A DNA stretch of 64,000 nt from UBA4742 sp963773335 (GTDB lineage Bacteria > Actinomycetota > Acidimicrobiia > Acidimicrobiales > Acidimicrobilacustridaceae). A program made the position numbers and the translations under genes. How positions within the stretch are numbered: the stretch's first letter is position 1; each line of letters opens with the position of its first letter. The stretch is from assembly GCA_963773335.1 (NCBI GenBank), contig CAVZAT010000004.1:1302001-1366000 (forward strand), read 5' to 3'. Below the pieces are notes generated by a model that ran no database searches, was not told the DNA's origin, and worked only from the letters and a program-made list of their open reading frames with translations. Shown in pieces: positions 27,130 through 37,017 of this stretch.

Positions 27130-28287
27130 CTATCGAGTGGCTCCGGGGTCCTGGTCGTGGGGGTGCGGGTCGCCGGTGCGAGCCGGCGGCGTATGGGGCG
27201 AGGCGGGTGGGGCGGGCGCGGCCGGCGGGCCCCAGGGGAAGGCGGCCGGTGGGGTCGCGGGGGCAGACGTCGACGGCGTGGGAGCCGCGTGCGGAGGGTG
27301 CGGGGTCGCCGGGGGCGGTGCCGGCGGCGGCCCGGGCACGGGTGCTCCCACCGGCGGCGGCCCGAACGTCGGAGACGTGGGCGGGCCCCAGGCGTCGATG
27401 CGGGCTCCGATCGAGCCGGGCACCGGCGCCCCGATCGGAGCCGGCGCGGCGACCCCGCCCGGTGGCTGGGCCACCGCGGTTCCGGGGGCCGGAGGAGCGA
27501 AGGCCCCGTAGGCCGGCGCCGGGTGCTGGCGGCGCTGATAGGCCGCGGCCACACACGCCAAGAAGAGCTCAGGGCCCACGCCGGGCGGCGGTTGCAGGCG
27601 CAAGCCCTGGGCGGTGGCGTTGGCCAGCTTCACGGCCACCGACCAGCGCGCCTGGGGGCTGAGGTCGAGCACCCGGAGCAGGAACGAGCGGATGACGCCG
27701 TACTGCTCGCGGGTCAGGGCCACCACGTCGAGGGAGGCCACGTAGCCTTCCATGCCGTAGGGGGTGGGGAAGGTGACGGCCGTGGCCTGGTGCCCGGGTG
27801 CCGAGCGCTCGCGCAGGATGATGGTGCCGGCCATGTGGTCTCCCACGCGCTGATCACGCCGGCTGAAGATGATGGTCAACAGGGCCACCGACCCCAACAC
27901 GACATAGATCTCGAACAGGCCGACGATCCCGCGGATGGCCGAGTGACGGAACCGCACCGGGCCGCCCTCCACCGTCACCACCCGCAGCCCCAGAGCGGCC
28001 TTGCCCAGGGTGCGCCCGTTCCACAGGGTCTCGGACACGACCGGGTAGCCGACGAGCACCAGCAGGACCATGACCAGAGCGATGACGGCGGCCGCGGTGT
28101 GGCCCACGTACGGGTCGGCGGCGCCGGCCGCGCCGGCGACCAGCCCGAGCACGAAGAACTGGAGCAAGACGTCGAGGACCTCGCCGGCCGCCCGCGAGCC
28201 GGCGCCGGCGGTCTCGAACTCGAGCAGCACCGCCTCGGGCGTGACGATGCCCCCCGGTTGCACCGAGTTCAACGTCGCGCCGCTCAC
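27130..28287 (-). CDS. RDD-family membrane protein with Pro-rich tail
   Basis: 385 residues from GTG 28287 (MSGATLNSVQPGGIV). The N-terminal ~190 residues hold the RDD domain: hydrophobic segments AAAVIALVMVLLVLVGYPVV and LFEIYVVLGSVALLTIIFSR, the motif WNGRTLGKAALGLRVV and RRDQRVGDHMAGTIIL. A cytoplasmic part (~200-275) and a ~110-residue Pro/Ala/Gly-rich C-terminus follow, probably disordered. It is divergent from the SpoIIM-like gene, a pairing also seen beside MoxR clusters in mycobacteria. GTG lies 8 nt from TACGCT, so it is leaderless. Confidence 0.85.
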   Translation of the reverse strand: MSGATLNSVQPGGIVTPEAVLLEFETAGAGSRAAGEVLDVLLQFFVLGLVAGAAGAADPYVGHTAAAVIALVMVLLVLVGYPVVSETLWNGRTLGKAALGLRVVTVEGGPVRFRHSAIRGIVGLFEIYVVLGSVALLTIIFSRRDQRVGDHMAGTIILRERSAPGHQATAVTFPTPYGMEGYVASLDVVALTREQYGVIRSFLLRVLDLSPQARWSVAVKLANATAQGLRLQPPPGVGPELFLACVAAAYQRRQHPAPAYGAFAPPAPGTAVAQPPGGVAAPAPIGAPVPGSIGARIDAWGPPTSPTFGPPPVGAPVPGPPPAPPPATPHPPHAAPTPSTSAPATPPAAFPWGPPAAPAPPASPHTPPARTGDPHPHDQDPGATR

Positions 28288-28295
28288 GAGGCTGG

Positions 28296-28305
28296 AGCGT
28301 AACGT
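28296..28305. promoter_or_regulatory. Overlapping divergent leaderless promoters
   Basis: Minus TACGCT (28301-28296) is 8 nt from GTG 28287; plus TAACGT (28300-28305) is 6 nt from GTG 28312. The hexamers share TA at 28300-28301, so both genes are driven from one AGCGTAACGT core in a 24-bp gap. Confidence 0.65.
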
Positions 28306-28311
28306 TGAGCG

Positions 28312-29337
28312 GTGGACATCGACGGGTACATCACCCGCAACCAGCCGCACTGGATCCGGTTGGCCGAGCTGACCCGCCGCGCCCGCAAGCGGGTGGGTGA
28401 TCTCTCTCCCGCTGAGCTCGACGAGCTGATCGGGCTCTACCAGCGCACCTCGGCCCAGCTCTCCTACGCCCGCCCGGCCTTCGCGGACAACGCCCTCACC
28501 GCTCGGCTGACCCGCCTGGTGGCCGAGGCCTCCGGGGTCATCTACGGCACCCGCCCCCGCGTCTGGCAGACGGTGCGCACCTTCTTCGTGGTGACCTACC
28601 CGGCTGCGGTGTGGGACTCGCGCCGCTTCGTCATGCTGGGTGTGGCCATCACCTTCGTGCCGGCCATCGTGTTCGGCGCCTGGCTGGTGGGTGATGCCAA
28701 GGCACTCACGGCCACCGGCACCGCCCAGCAGCGCCACCAGTACGTGCACGACGAGTTCGAGCAGTACTACTCCGACCAGCCCCACGTGCAGTTCTTCACC
28801 GAGGTGACCACCAACAACATCCTGGTGTCGTTCGAAGCCTTCGCCGGGGGCGCCGCCCTTGGCCTGTTCGGCATCCTGGCCATGGTGGCCAACGGGCTGA
28901 ACCTGGGGCAGGCGGGCGCCTGGATGATCACCGACGGCAGCGGCTGGCGGTTCGTGGGGCTGATCCTGCCCCATGGCCTGCTCGAGCTCAGCGCCATCTG
29001 CATCGCCGGGGGCACCGGTCTGCGCCTGGGCTGGACGATCGTCGCCCCCGGGGACCGGCTCCGCTCCTCGGCATTGGCCGAGCAGGGGCGCCGGTCCATC
29101 GTGATCGTGATCGGGCTGGCCACCATGTTCATCTGCGCCGGCACGATCGAGGGGTTCGTGACCGGCTCGAACCTGCCGGCTGGGGTCAAGGTCGCCATCG
29201 GCGCCGCCGCCTGGCTGGCGTATGTGACCTACCTGGTGGTGTGTGGCCGGCTGGCCGCGGCCCAGGGCTTCATCGGCGACCTGGGCGAGGTGCAGCGCGC
29301 CGTGGACGCCCGCGCCGCCGAGCTCATCGTCGCCTGA
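28312..29337 (+). CDS. SpoIIM-like (stage II sporulation M family) membrane protein
   Basis: 341 residues from GTG 28312 (MDIDGYITRNQPHWIRLAEL). The cytoplasmic N-terminus contains LTRRARKRVGDLSPAELDEL and LYQRTSAQLSYAR, then about five membrane segments with FEAFAGGAALGLFGILAMVA and LILPHGLLELSAICIAGGTG, the family hallmark. There is no sporulation context here. In actinobacteria such genes accompany MoxR, DUF58 and RDD genes, as they do in this window, so a shared envelope or stress role is likely. Confidence 0.85.
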   Translation: MDIDGYITRNQPHWIRLAELTRRARKRVGDLSPAELDELIGLYQRTSAQLSYARPAFADNALTARLTRLVAEASGVIYGTRPRVWQTVRTFFVVTYPAAVWDSRRFVMLGVAITFVPAIVFGAWLVGDAKALTATGTAQQRHQYVHDEFEQYYSDQPHVQFFTEVTTNNILVSFEAFAGGAALGLFGILAMVANGLNLGQAGAWMITDGSGWRFVGLILPHGLLELSAICIAGGTGLRLGWTIVAPGDRLRSSALAEQGRRSIVIVIGLATMFICAGTIEGFVTGSNLPAGVKVAIGAAAWLAYVTYLVVCGRLAAAQGFIGDLGEVQRAVDARAAELIVA

Positions 29338-29360
29338 CGCGACCCTTGCCGACTGAGTGA

Positions 29361-29513
29361 GGAAGGCGAAGCCCGCCGGGGCGGAGCCGCTGGCCAGACG
29401 ACACCCGGATGCCGAAGGCGCCCGGCGGGAGGCTCGCCGACCAGAGGGCCAAGCAGGTCGGCTTGCCGACCGAAGGGCCCAGGCAGGTCGGCTCGCCGAC
29501 CGGAGGGCCAAGA
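29361..29513 (-). repeat. Dispersed repeat, locus C with ~30-bp partial copies
   Basis: One full element (minus orientation; plus-strand ACACCCGGATGCCGAAGGCG) is followed by two extra copies of module 1 about 30 bp apart (TTGCCGACCGAAGGGCCC and TCGCCGACCGGAGGGCCA). It fills the gap between the convergent SpoIIM-like and DUF58 genes. Confidence 0.85.
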
Positions 29514-29515
29514 GA

Positions 29516-30817
29516 TCAAAGCCTGCCGGTGGCTTTGACCCGCAGGTAGGCGTCGGCCAACTGGGGCGCGAGCTGGCCGGGGGCGGCGTCGACCACGGTT
29601 GCGCCCAGTCCCCGGAGCCGGGCGGTGGTGCGACGGCGCTCATCCAGCGCGGCCACCGCGGCCGCCTTGCGGTAGGCACCGACGCCGTCGCGGGGCGACG
29701 CCAGCGCCCACTGCACCACCTGGGGGTCCTGCACCGCCGCCACCACCACCAGGTGGTTGCGACTGATGAGCGGGAGGGCGGGGATCAGCGTCTCGCCCAC
29801 GGCCTGCTCCACCAGGTCGGTGAACAGCACCAGCATGGCGCGGCGCCGGAAGCGGGCCAGGGTGGCGGCGAAGGCGCCCTGGTAGTCGCTCTCGGCCAGG
29901 GCCGGTTCCAGCTGGTACATGGCTTCGGTCACGCGACCCAGCTGATCGCGACCGTGACCGGGCGCCACGATGGCCCGCACCTCGCGGTCGAAGGCCACCA
30001 GTCCGGCCCGGTCACCCAAGCGGGTGGCCACGGCGGTGAGCATCATCACCGCGTCCATGGCGTGCTCGACACGGGGTACATCGGCGGCCTGCCCGGCCAT
30101 GATCCGGCCGTTGTCGAGCAGGCTGATCACCGTCTGGTTGCGCTCGGCCCGATAGGTCCGCACGATGGTCTTGCCGGCGCGGGCGGTGGCCGACCAGTCG
30201 ATGCGGCGGAACTCGTCGTCGACGGTGAAGTCGCGCAGCTGATCGAACTCCGTCCCGCCGCCCAGGCCAGGGGCGGAGCGGAGCCCGACCTCGAGGATGC
30301 GGGCCTTGTTGATCCGCAGCTCGGCCTCGTCGCGGGACTTGAACGGTGGGTAGACCCGCAGCTCACCGGGCAGGGGACGGGTGCCCTGGCGCGCCGCCAG
30401 GCCCAGCCACCCTTCCACGCGCATGGTCAGGTGCCGGGGACGGAACCGGCCGCGACGCGACGGGCGGATGGTGGTGGACACGTCCACCCCACCGTGGGCC
30501 GCGACGCGCACGCGGGCCCGGCGCGACCCGGCCCGCAGCGATGGAGACAGGTCGTCGGCGAAGGCGACCCGTTGGCGACGGCCGGTGGGGTTGGTCACCT
30601 GCCACGCCACCCGATCGACAGCCCCGAGTTGGACGACCTCGGGCAGCACCCGGGCGATCTCGATGCGGTCGGGCGCGGTGGCCGTGGCCCAATCCACCAA
30701 CATCACCAGCGCCAGCACGGCGTTGACGATGAGGAAGCCGATCCCCCCGTCGACCACGAGGACCGGGATCGAGGCCAGGGCGACCACGGCGGCCAGGCGG
30801 CGGGTGGGGATGGGCAC
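29516..30817 (-). CDS. DUF58 family protein
   Basis: 433 residues from GTG 30817 (MPIPTRRLAAVVALA). Two membrane helices at the N-terminus (ALASIPVLVVDGG, FLIVNAVLALVMLVDWA), a beta-rich region, then the DUF58 hallmark PGLGGGTEFDQLRDFTVDDE followed by RRIDWSATARAGKTIVR, and a vWA-like C-terminal domain (TVISLLDNGRIMAG, VLFTDLVEQAV). It lies downstream of moxR; MoxR ATPases and DUF58/vWA proteins are thought to act together as a chaperone-like system. Molecular target unknown. Confidence 0.9.
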   Translation of the reverse strand: MPIPTRRLAAVVALASIPVLVVDGGIGFLIVNAVLALVMLVDWATATAPDRIEIARVLPEVVQLGAVDRVAWQVTNPTGRRQRVAFADDLSPSLRAGSRRARVRVAAHGGVDVSTTIRPSRRGRFRPRHLTMRVEGWLGLAARQGTRPLPGELRVYPPFKSRDEAELRINKARILEVGLRSAPGLGGGTEFDQLRDFTVDDEFRRIDWSATARAGKTIVRTYRAERNQTVISLLDNGRIMAGQAADVPRVEHAMDAVMMLTAVATRLGDRAGLVAFDREVRAIVAPGHGRDQLGRVTEAMYQLEPALAESDYQGAFAATLARFRRRAMLVLFTDLVEQAVGETLIPALPLISRNHLVVVAAVQDPQVVQWALASPRDGVGAYRKAAAVAALDERRRTTARLRGLGATVVDAAPGQLAPQLADAYLRVKATGRL

Positions 30818-30839
30818 GCGAGCTCGACTCGACGACCGC

Positions 30840-31869
<1,030 letters not shown>

Positions 31870-31886
<17 letters not shown>

Positions 31887-33120
31887 GGAGGACCTCCGCA
31901 CGAATGGTGTCGATGTCTCGGGCCAGGTCGAGCAGCTCGGCTTCGGCGCGCACGGGGACATCGGTGATCGCCTTGGCCACCCGGTCGCGATCCACCCCGG
32001 TGCGCGAGGCGGTCACCTCGGCCACCACCTCGGGCGTGGCGTTGGGCGACAGTCCGAGCCGCTCGGCCAATCGGCGCCGCAGGTCGTCGCGCAGCAGCCG
32101 GGCGGCCCGGTCGGGGTCGCGGCTCTGGGCCAGCAGGTTGCCGTGGGCCACGATGAGCTCGGATCCCCCCACCTCCACCAGCTGGGCCTCGGTGACCGGC
32201 CGACCCAGGCGCCGGGCGCGGAACCAGGCGTAGACGCCGAAGGCGATGGCCAGTTCGACCAGAGCCAGCTTGAGTCCCGTCGAGATGAGCGAACCGAGGT
32301 TCGGCTGATGGTTCGCCCCGACATCGGGGGGCTTCATCCCCCACAGGACCGACACCCGCGTGCCCACCCGGGGCGCCATCAGGTCGGTGGCCAACCCGGC
32401 GTTGTCGTACTGGTCGAGCGCGTCGTTGGTGAAGGCGTACGGGCTACCCAGCGACACGATGTGGCCGCGGCCCACCGGCGTGTCCACCACGAAGGCCCGC
32501 ACCCCGTTGGTGAAGCAGCGCTGCGAGCCGGCCGGCACGGCGAAGAACGACGCATCCCCGGAGGGCCAGATCCGACCGAGGTCCGACAGGGCGGCGATGT
32601 CGCATCGTCCGGGATCGATGGGTGGGCTGGTCAGGTTGAGCGGCGAGCCGGACGCGGCGGACCCCACGGGGACGAACGACGACGCGGTGTCGGCCACCAT
32701 CAGGGTCCCACCGGCGCGCACCCAACGTTCGAGCTGATCGGTCTGGGCCTGGCTCGTCGTGTCCACCAACAGCAGGGCCACGTCGGTGTCGGGCCCGGGC
32801 ATGTGGGAGGTGATGGTCACCTGGGCCCCGGACTGGCCCAGCAGCATGACCAGGGCCTTCGTGCCCGACTGGTCGGTTCCGTGGGGATCGAGGGGGTTCG
32901 GGCCACCGGGCGCTCGCGGGGTGCCCAGCACCAGCACCACCACCACCAGCCCGCCCAGTCCGACCAGCCAGGGCACCAGCCGGCGCCGGCGTGGCGCCGG
33001 ACCCGACCCCCCGTCCGGGGGGCGCGGGCCGGGAGCGGGACCGGTCGCATCCGGGTCCGGCGGGTGGGGAGGACCCGGAGGCGACGATCCGTCCTCGGGG
33101 GCGGACAGCGTGGCGGTCAC
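31870..33120 (-). CDS. DUF4350-type membrane protein
   Basis: 416 residues from GTG 33120. Pro-rich cytoplasmic N-terminus (~45 residues), a membrane helix (LVGLGGLVVVVLVLGT), an extracytoplasmic domain related to DUF4350/GATase-like folds (VTITSHMPGPDTDVALLLVD, GGTLMVADTASSFVP), a second helix (LALVELAIAFGVYAWF) and a cytoplasmic C-terminus. The start overlaps the DUF4129 stop (GTGA) and its own end overlaps moxR, so translation is coupled across the cluster. Function unknown; conserved partner of MoxR. Confidence 0.82.
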
Positions 33121-33830
33121 CCGGCCACCAGCTCACGATCATCGCGATCTGCGTCGGCGGCGGCGCGGTCGGTCGCCCGCCATCGCCGGGCCTGGTCGAG
33201 CACCGCCTCGGCCAGGCGGGCGAACCGGTCGCTCTCGTCGGGGCCGGTGGGGCGATCGCCGTACCAGGCCCGCTCGAACAGCTCGGAGGCGCCGGAGAAG
33301 TCCGGACCCGCCTCGGGCAGGGTGGCGGCCACATCCCCGCGGTACTCGCCGGTGGTGCGACCGGGAAGCTCCCCCACCACCTTGGCCGTGGTCAACTCGG
33401 TGATCAGCGCCCGGTACCGACAGCGCAGGCCTTCCTTCCAGGCACCGTCACGCTCGAAGCGATCGGCCTGGTCGAGCCAGTCGGCGGCCGAACGGCGGAC
33501 CTCCACCTGGATCGGTGCGTCGGCCCGCTCGGTGTCTCGACGCAGGGTGCGCGTCCCGTAGACGGCGATCGCGACGACGACACCCACCGCGCCCAGTAGC
33601 ACCAACCAGCCCACCACCGCGCCCGGGCCCCCGCCCAGCAGCCCGGAGGCCCCGCGGCCCAGGTGCTGGCCGAGCCAGCGCAGGAACTGCTCGAACAGGT
33701 TGGGCCGGGCCCCGCGGAACTGACGCTGGGCCAGGATGGCGGCGGCCTTGGCCCCGCTCACGGCAGGCGGTTGATGTGGCTGGGGCAGCGGGGCAGCTGC
33801 CAAACGGTCAAGGCCCATGGACGAAGGCAT
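33117..33830 (-). CDS. DUF4129 domain protein
   Basis: 237 residues. One membrane helix (VVGWLVLLGAVGVVVAIAVY) preceded by a short N-terminal part with FLRWLGQHLG, then a C-terminal DUF4129 region: ADRFERDGAWKEGLRCRYRA, then TTGEYRGDVAATLPEAGPDF and FERAWYGDRPT. Members typically sit in MoxR/DUF58 operons and resemble C-terminal parts of protein-glutamine transglutaminase-like membrane proteins. Overlaps both neighbours. Confidence 0.82.
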   Translation of the reverse strand: MPSSMGLDRLAAAPLPQPHQPPAVSGAKAAAILAQRQFRGARPNLFEQFLRWLGQHLGRGASGLLGGGPGAVVGWLVLLGAVGVVVAIAVYGTRTLRRDTERADAPIQVEVRRSAADWLDQADRFERDGAWKEGLRCRYRALITELTTAKVVGELPGRTTGEYRGDVAATLPEAGPDFSGASELFERAWYGDRPTGPDESDRFARLAEAVLDQARRWRATDRAAADADRDDRELVAG

Positions 33831-34773
33831 CCGCCGCCGCGAGCTCGAGGTCGAGACCTTCGGTGCGGATGCGCAGATCGAGGTACAGCAGGACCGACAC
33901 CGACACCAGGGTGGTCACGATCACCAGCGCCACCGCGGAGCGGATCACCCCGATGACGATCCACTGAGCCGGGTTGGGCAGGATCAGCGCGAACCCGGTG
34001 GGCAACACCGTCAGCACCACGGTCAGCAGGGACGAGCCCAGCGTGGCCACCACGATGATGCCGACCGACGGCCAGAAGCGCCTGGCCACCAGCTGCCACG
34101 ACCGCCGCGCCCCGGCCACCGGCCCGATGCCCTCGATCACGATGGCCGGCGCGGTGACCGAGAAGAGGGTCACGCACGGGATCACCGGGAGGTAGCACAT
34201 CAGTCCCGAGATGACCTTGACCGGCAGCAGCATGGCGAAGGCGGCCAGCAGCGCCGGTGTGCGTCGAAACGCCGCCCCCAGGGCCTCCTCGGCGGTCAGG
34301 TCGCCACCCGCGTACCAGGCCGACACCAGCCGGCCCAGCGCTCCGCCCAGGAAGAAGAGGCTGGCCGCCAACAAGATGGCGGCCAGGTACTCGCCGACCA
34401 CCGCTCCCCCCGACGTGGCCAGCACCTGGGTCACGCTCAGCCCGCTGCCCAACGTGTAGCCGTTGGCCGCATCGCGCTGCAGGAAGGCAGCCACCATGAA
34501 GACCGGCACCAGGATGGCCGCGGCGATGCCGAGCACCGTGCGGGGTCGCAACTTGAGCACCCGGAAGGCACCGTCGAGCAGATCCGACAGGGTCATGGGG
34601 GCCAGCGGCACCGGCAGGTCGGGGACGCCCGGGCCCGGCTCGCCGACCGGCGGCGCGCTCGACGCCAGGCTGGACCCTGACGCCGGAGGGCGTCGCGACA
34701 CCGCCGGGTCACCCGCCTGGCTGTCGGGGACCGCCCAGCCGCCCTTCGCCGGCGGCCGGTCGAGTGGTTCCAC
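33808..34773 (-). CDS. Multi-pass membrane protein heading the MoxR cluster
   Basis: 321 residues from GTG 34773 (MEPLDRPPAKGGWAVPDSQ). A Pro/Ser-rich cytoplasmic N-terminus, then LSDLLDGAFRVLKLRPRTVL and six hydrophobic segments (AAAILVPVFMVAAFL, LAAILLAASLFFLGGALG, LAAFAMLLPVKVISG, IPCVTLFSVTAPAIVIEG, VATLGSSLLTVVLTVLP, VALVIVTTLVSVSVLLYL). This is the pattern of the glycerophosphodiesterase-type membrane domain. GTG is 7 nt from TAGTCT. First gene of a run of five overlapping or closely spaced genes. Confidence 0.82.
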   Translation of the reverse strand: MEPLDRPPAKGGWAVPDSQAGDPAVSRRPPASGSSLASSAPPVGEPGPGVPDLPVPLAPMTLSDLLDGAFRVLKLRPRTVLGIAAAILVPVFMVAAFLQRDAANGYTLGSGLSVTQVLATSGGAVVGEYLAAILLAASLFFLGGALGRLVSAWYAGGDLTAEEALGAAFRRTPALLAAFAMLLPVKVISGLMCYLPVIPCVTLFSVTAPAIVIEGIGPVAGARRSWQLVARRFWPSVGIIVVATLGSSLLTVVLTVLPTGFALILPNPAQWIVIGVIRSAVALVIVTTLVSVSVLLYLDLRIRTEGLDLELAAADAFVHGP

Positions 34774-34779
34774 GGCGGA

Positions 34780-34786
34780 CAGACTA
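34780..34786. promoter_or_regulatory. Overlapping divergent leaderless promoters
   Basis: Minus TAGTCT (34786-34781) is 7 nt from GTG 34773; plus CAGACT (34780-34785) is 6 nt from ATG 34792. Only 18 bp separate the two start codons. Confidence 0.5.
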
Positions 34787-34791
34787 AGCCC

Positions 34792-35586
34792 ATGGACGAG
34801 TTCGGACCGGGCTCCTACGGCGACGCCTTCGCCGACGTGTACGACCAGTGGTACCCGGAGGTGACCGACGTCGACGCCTGCGTGGACCGGGTGGCCCAAC
34901 TGGCCCGCGAGGCGATGTCCGACGGTGGCTCGGTCCTGGAGCTGGGCGTGGGCACCGGGCGCCTGGCCCTGCCCCTGGCCGAGCTCGGGTTGGCCGTGAC
35001 CGGCGTCGACGCGTCGGCGGCCATGCTCGAGCACCTGGCGGTCAAGCCGGGCGCGGCGCGGCTGCGGCTGGTGCGCGGCGACATGGCGGACCTGGGCACC
35101 ACCGACCTCGACGACGATGAGCGAGATGGGTTCGGACCGCCTTTCCAGGTGGTCCTGATCGCCTACAACACCCTGTTCAACCTGGCCGACGATGTGGCCC
35201 AGGCGAGCTGCCTGACCGGCGCTGCGGCCCGCCTGGCCCCCGGCGGGCGCCTGGTCATCGAGACCTTCGTGCCGGCGGACCCGGCGGACGGCGACCACGG
35301 CCGCCCAGCCCCTGGCGTGGTGTCGGTGAGTCGGGTCACGGCCTCGGAGGTGGTGCTCAACGCCACCGTGCACGACGCCGCCGCCCAGACCGTGGTGGGC
35401 CAGCACATTCAGCTCACCGAGTCGGGCACCAGGCTGCGACCCTGGCGCATCCACTACCTGCGCCCCCACCAGCTCGACGCGCTGGCCCGACAGGCCGGCC
35501 TGGTGGCCCACGAGCGGTGGAGCGACTGGCACGGCGCACCGTTCGACGACGACAGTCCCACCCTCATCGCCGTCTACGGCTTCTAA
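34792..35586 (+). CDS. Class I SAM-dependent methyltransferase
   Basis: 264 residues. Rossmann motif I VLELGVGTGRLALPLAELG, acidic strand-2 end VTGVDAS, motif II LVRGDMADL, motif IV VVLIAYNTLFNL and LAPGGRLVIETFVP. The first ~40 residues (YGDAFADVYDQWYPEVTD) are typical of small-molecule methyltransferases. The acceptor is unknown. ATG is 6 nt from CAGACT, apparently leaderless, and it is followed 8 bp later by the SRPBCC gene. Confidence 0.88.
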   Translation: MDEFGPGSYGDAFADVYDQWYPEVTDVDACVDRVAQLAREAMSDGGSVLELGVGTGRLALPLAELGLAVTGVDASAAMLEHLAVKPGAARLRLVRGDMADLGTTDLDDDERDGFGPPFQVVLIAYNTLFNLADDVAQASCLTGAAARLAPGGRLVIETFVPADPADGDHGRPAPGVVSVSRVTASEVVLNATVHDAAAQTVVGQHIQLTESGTRLRPWRIHYLRPHQLDALARQAGLVAHERWSDWHGAPFDDDSPTLIAVYGF

Positions 35587-35594
35587 CCTGGGCC

Positions 35595-36062
35595 ATGGCC
35601 AGGATCCGGGTGCACGTCGACATCGAGGCCACACCCGCGCAGGTGTGGGACGCCATCGCCGACGTCGCCAGCCACGTCCTGTGGATGCACGACGCCCGCG
35701 CCATCCGGTTCACCTCGGCTCGCCACCACGGCGTGGGCACCACCTTCGAGTGCGACACCCGCATCGGTCCGCTGCGCACGGTCGACGACATGGAGATCAC
35801 CCGTTGGCGACCCCGGCGCGAGATGGGCGTGCGCCACCGAGGGATGGTCTCGGGCAAGGGCAGCTTCACCCTCCGTCCCCGGCGTCGGGGCCGCGGGCGA
35901 GCTCGGGTGCCGGTCACCCGGTTCACCTGGTCCGAGCGCCTGCGGTTCCCGTGGTACCTGGGCGGGCCCGTCGGCGCCCTGGCCGCGGCTCCGGTCCTGC
36001 GGTGGGTCTGGCGGCGCAACCTGCGTACCCTGCGCCGCCTGGTCGAAGCCGGGAACCTCTAG
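35595..36062 (+). CDS. SRPBCC (START-like) family protein
   Basis: 155 residues: ARIRVHVDIEATPAQVWDAI is the classic polyketide cyclase/START N-terminus, then GVGTTFECDTRIGPLRTVDD and a basic C-terminus (RRNLRTLRRLVEAGNL). It should form a helix-grip fold with a hydrophobic cavity; ligand unknown. It lies 8 bp after the methyltransferase stop and TAACCT overlaps that stop, so it may be cotranscribed or use its own leaderless start. The stop codon overlaps the convergent rhomboid stop. Confidence 0.82.
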   Translation: MARIRVHVDIEATPAQVWDAIADVASHVLWMHDARAIRFTSARHHGVGTTFECDTRIGPLRTVDDMEITRWRPRREMGVRHRGMVSGKGSFTLRPRRRGRGRARVPVTRFTWSERLRFPWYLGGPVGALAAAPVLRWVWRRNLRTLRRLVEAGNL

Positions 36063-36967
36063 ATCACGGCGTGGCCGGTCAGGTAGTAGTGGTTGGCGGC
36101 CCACACCCCGGCGAACAGCAGGGCCGCGGTGATGGCCAGGCAGAGCCCGGCGGCCGCCCAGTCCGAGCGCACCTTCCCCTCGAGTTGGAACACGAGCCAG
36201 CCTACGGCCAGGCCTCCGATCAGCCCGCCGATGTGGCCGGCGATGGAGATGCCCGGCACGGCGAAGCTGAACACCAGGTTGATCAGGATCAACGCTCCCA
36301 GGCCGGACTGGGCCAGACTGATCCCCCGCGACCGCTGGAAGGAAGCGGCCGCCCCCATGATCCCGAAGATGGCCCCGGATGCGCCGACCGTGAGCACCTC
36401 GGGATTGGCCAGCATGACGGCGAAGGACCCCGCGGCCAGGCACGTCACGTACAGGGCCAGGTAGCGGACCGCACCCAGCACCCGCTCCATCTGGCAGCCG
36501 ACGATCCACAGCACGAACATGTTCATGCCCAGGTGGATGATGCCGGCGTGGACGAAGCCCCCCGTCAGCAGCCGGTACCACTGGTTCACGGCCACCCCCA
36601 CGATCGTGTTGTTGCCCGTCCGTCCCGCGGCGATCAGCCCGTAGTCCAGGGTGAACGTGCCGCCTCCGCTGGTCAGCGAGCCGCCACTGGACAACACGGC
36701 CAGCAGGCCGACCGCGTTGAGGGCGATCAGCACGTAGGTCACATACGGCGGGCGCTCGAGCACGGCGCGGGCGGTGATGTGGGGACTGGACTTGGCGCCC
36801 TGCTTCACGCATTCGGGGCACTGGAAGCCCACCGACGCCTGCACCATGCAGCTGGGGCAGACCGGTCGCCCGCAGCGCTGGCAGCTCACCCCAGCGCGCC
36901 GATCGGGATGGCGGTAGCAGGTGACCGCCGGCTCGGCGGGAGGCGAGGCGTGGGGACCGAGCGACAT
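36059..36967 (-). CDS. Rhomboid-family intramembrane serine protease
   Basis: 302 residues. N-terminal zinc-binding B-box-like segment (CYRHPDRRAGVSCQRCGRPV, then CPSCMV and CPECVKQG), then the rhomboid core: WYRLLTGGFVHAGIIHLGMN, catalytic Ser in GASGAIFGIMG and catalytic His in AGHIGGLIGG. About seven membrane segments. Both catalytic residues are present, so it should be an active protease. Such zinc-finger rhomboids are common in actinobacteria; substrates are unknown. TAGCGT lies 9 nt before the ATG. Confidence 0.93.
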   Translation of the reverse strand: MSLGPHASPPAEPAVTCYRHPDRRAGVSCQRCGRPVCPSCMVQASVGFQCPECVKQGAKSSPHITARAVLERPPYVTYVLIALNAVGLLAVLSSGGSLTSGGGTFTLDYGLIAAGRTGNNTIVGVAVNQWYRLLTGGFVHAGIIHLGMNMFVLWIVGCQMERVLGAVRYLALYVTCLAAGSFAVMLANPEVLTVGASGAIFGIMGAAASFQRSRGISLAQSGLGALILINLVFSFAVPGISIAGHIGGLIGGLAVGWLVFQLEGKVRSDWAAAGLCLAITAALLFAGVWAANHYYLTGHAVI

Positions 36968-37017
36968 GGCGGTCCGACGCTACCGGCCCAGACCTGCGAG
37001 TCGACCGCGGCGGAGGG

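Noticed and set aside
29361..29513. Short CRISPR-like array from ~30-bp repeats
   Set aside because: Repeats are contiguous and diverged with no spacers; the same module occurs in non-array form at other loci.
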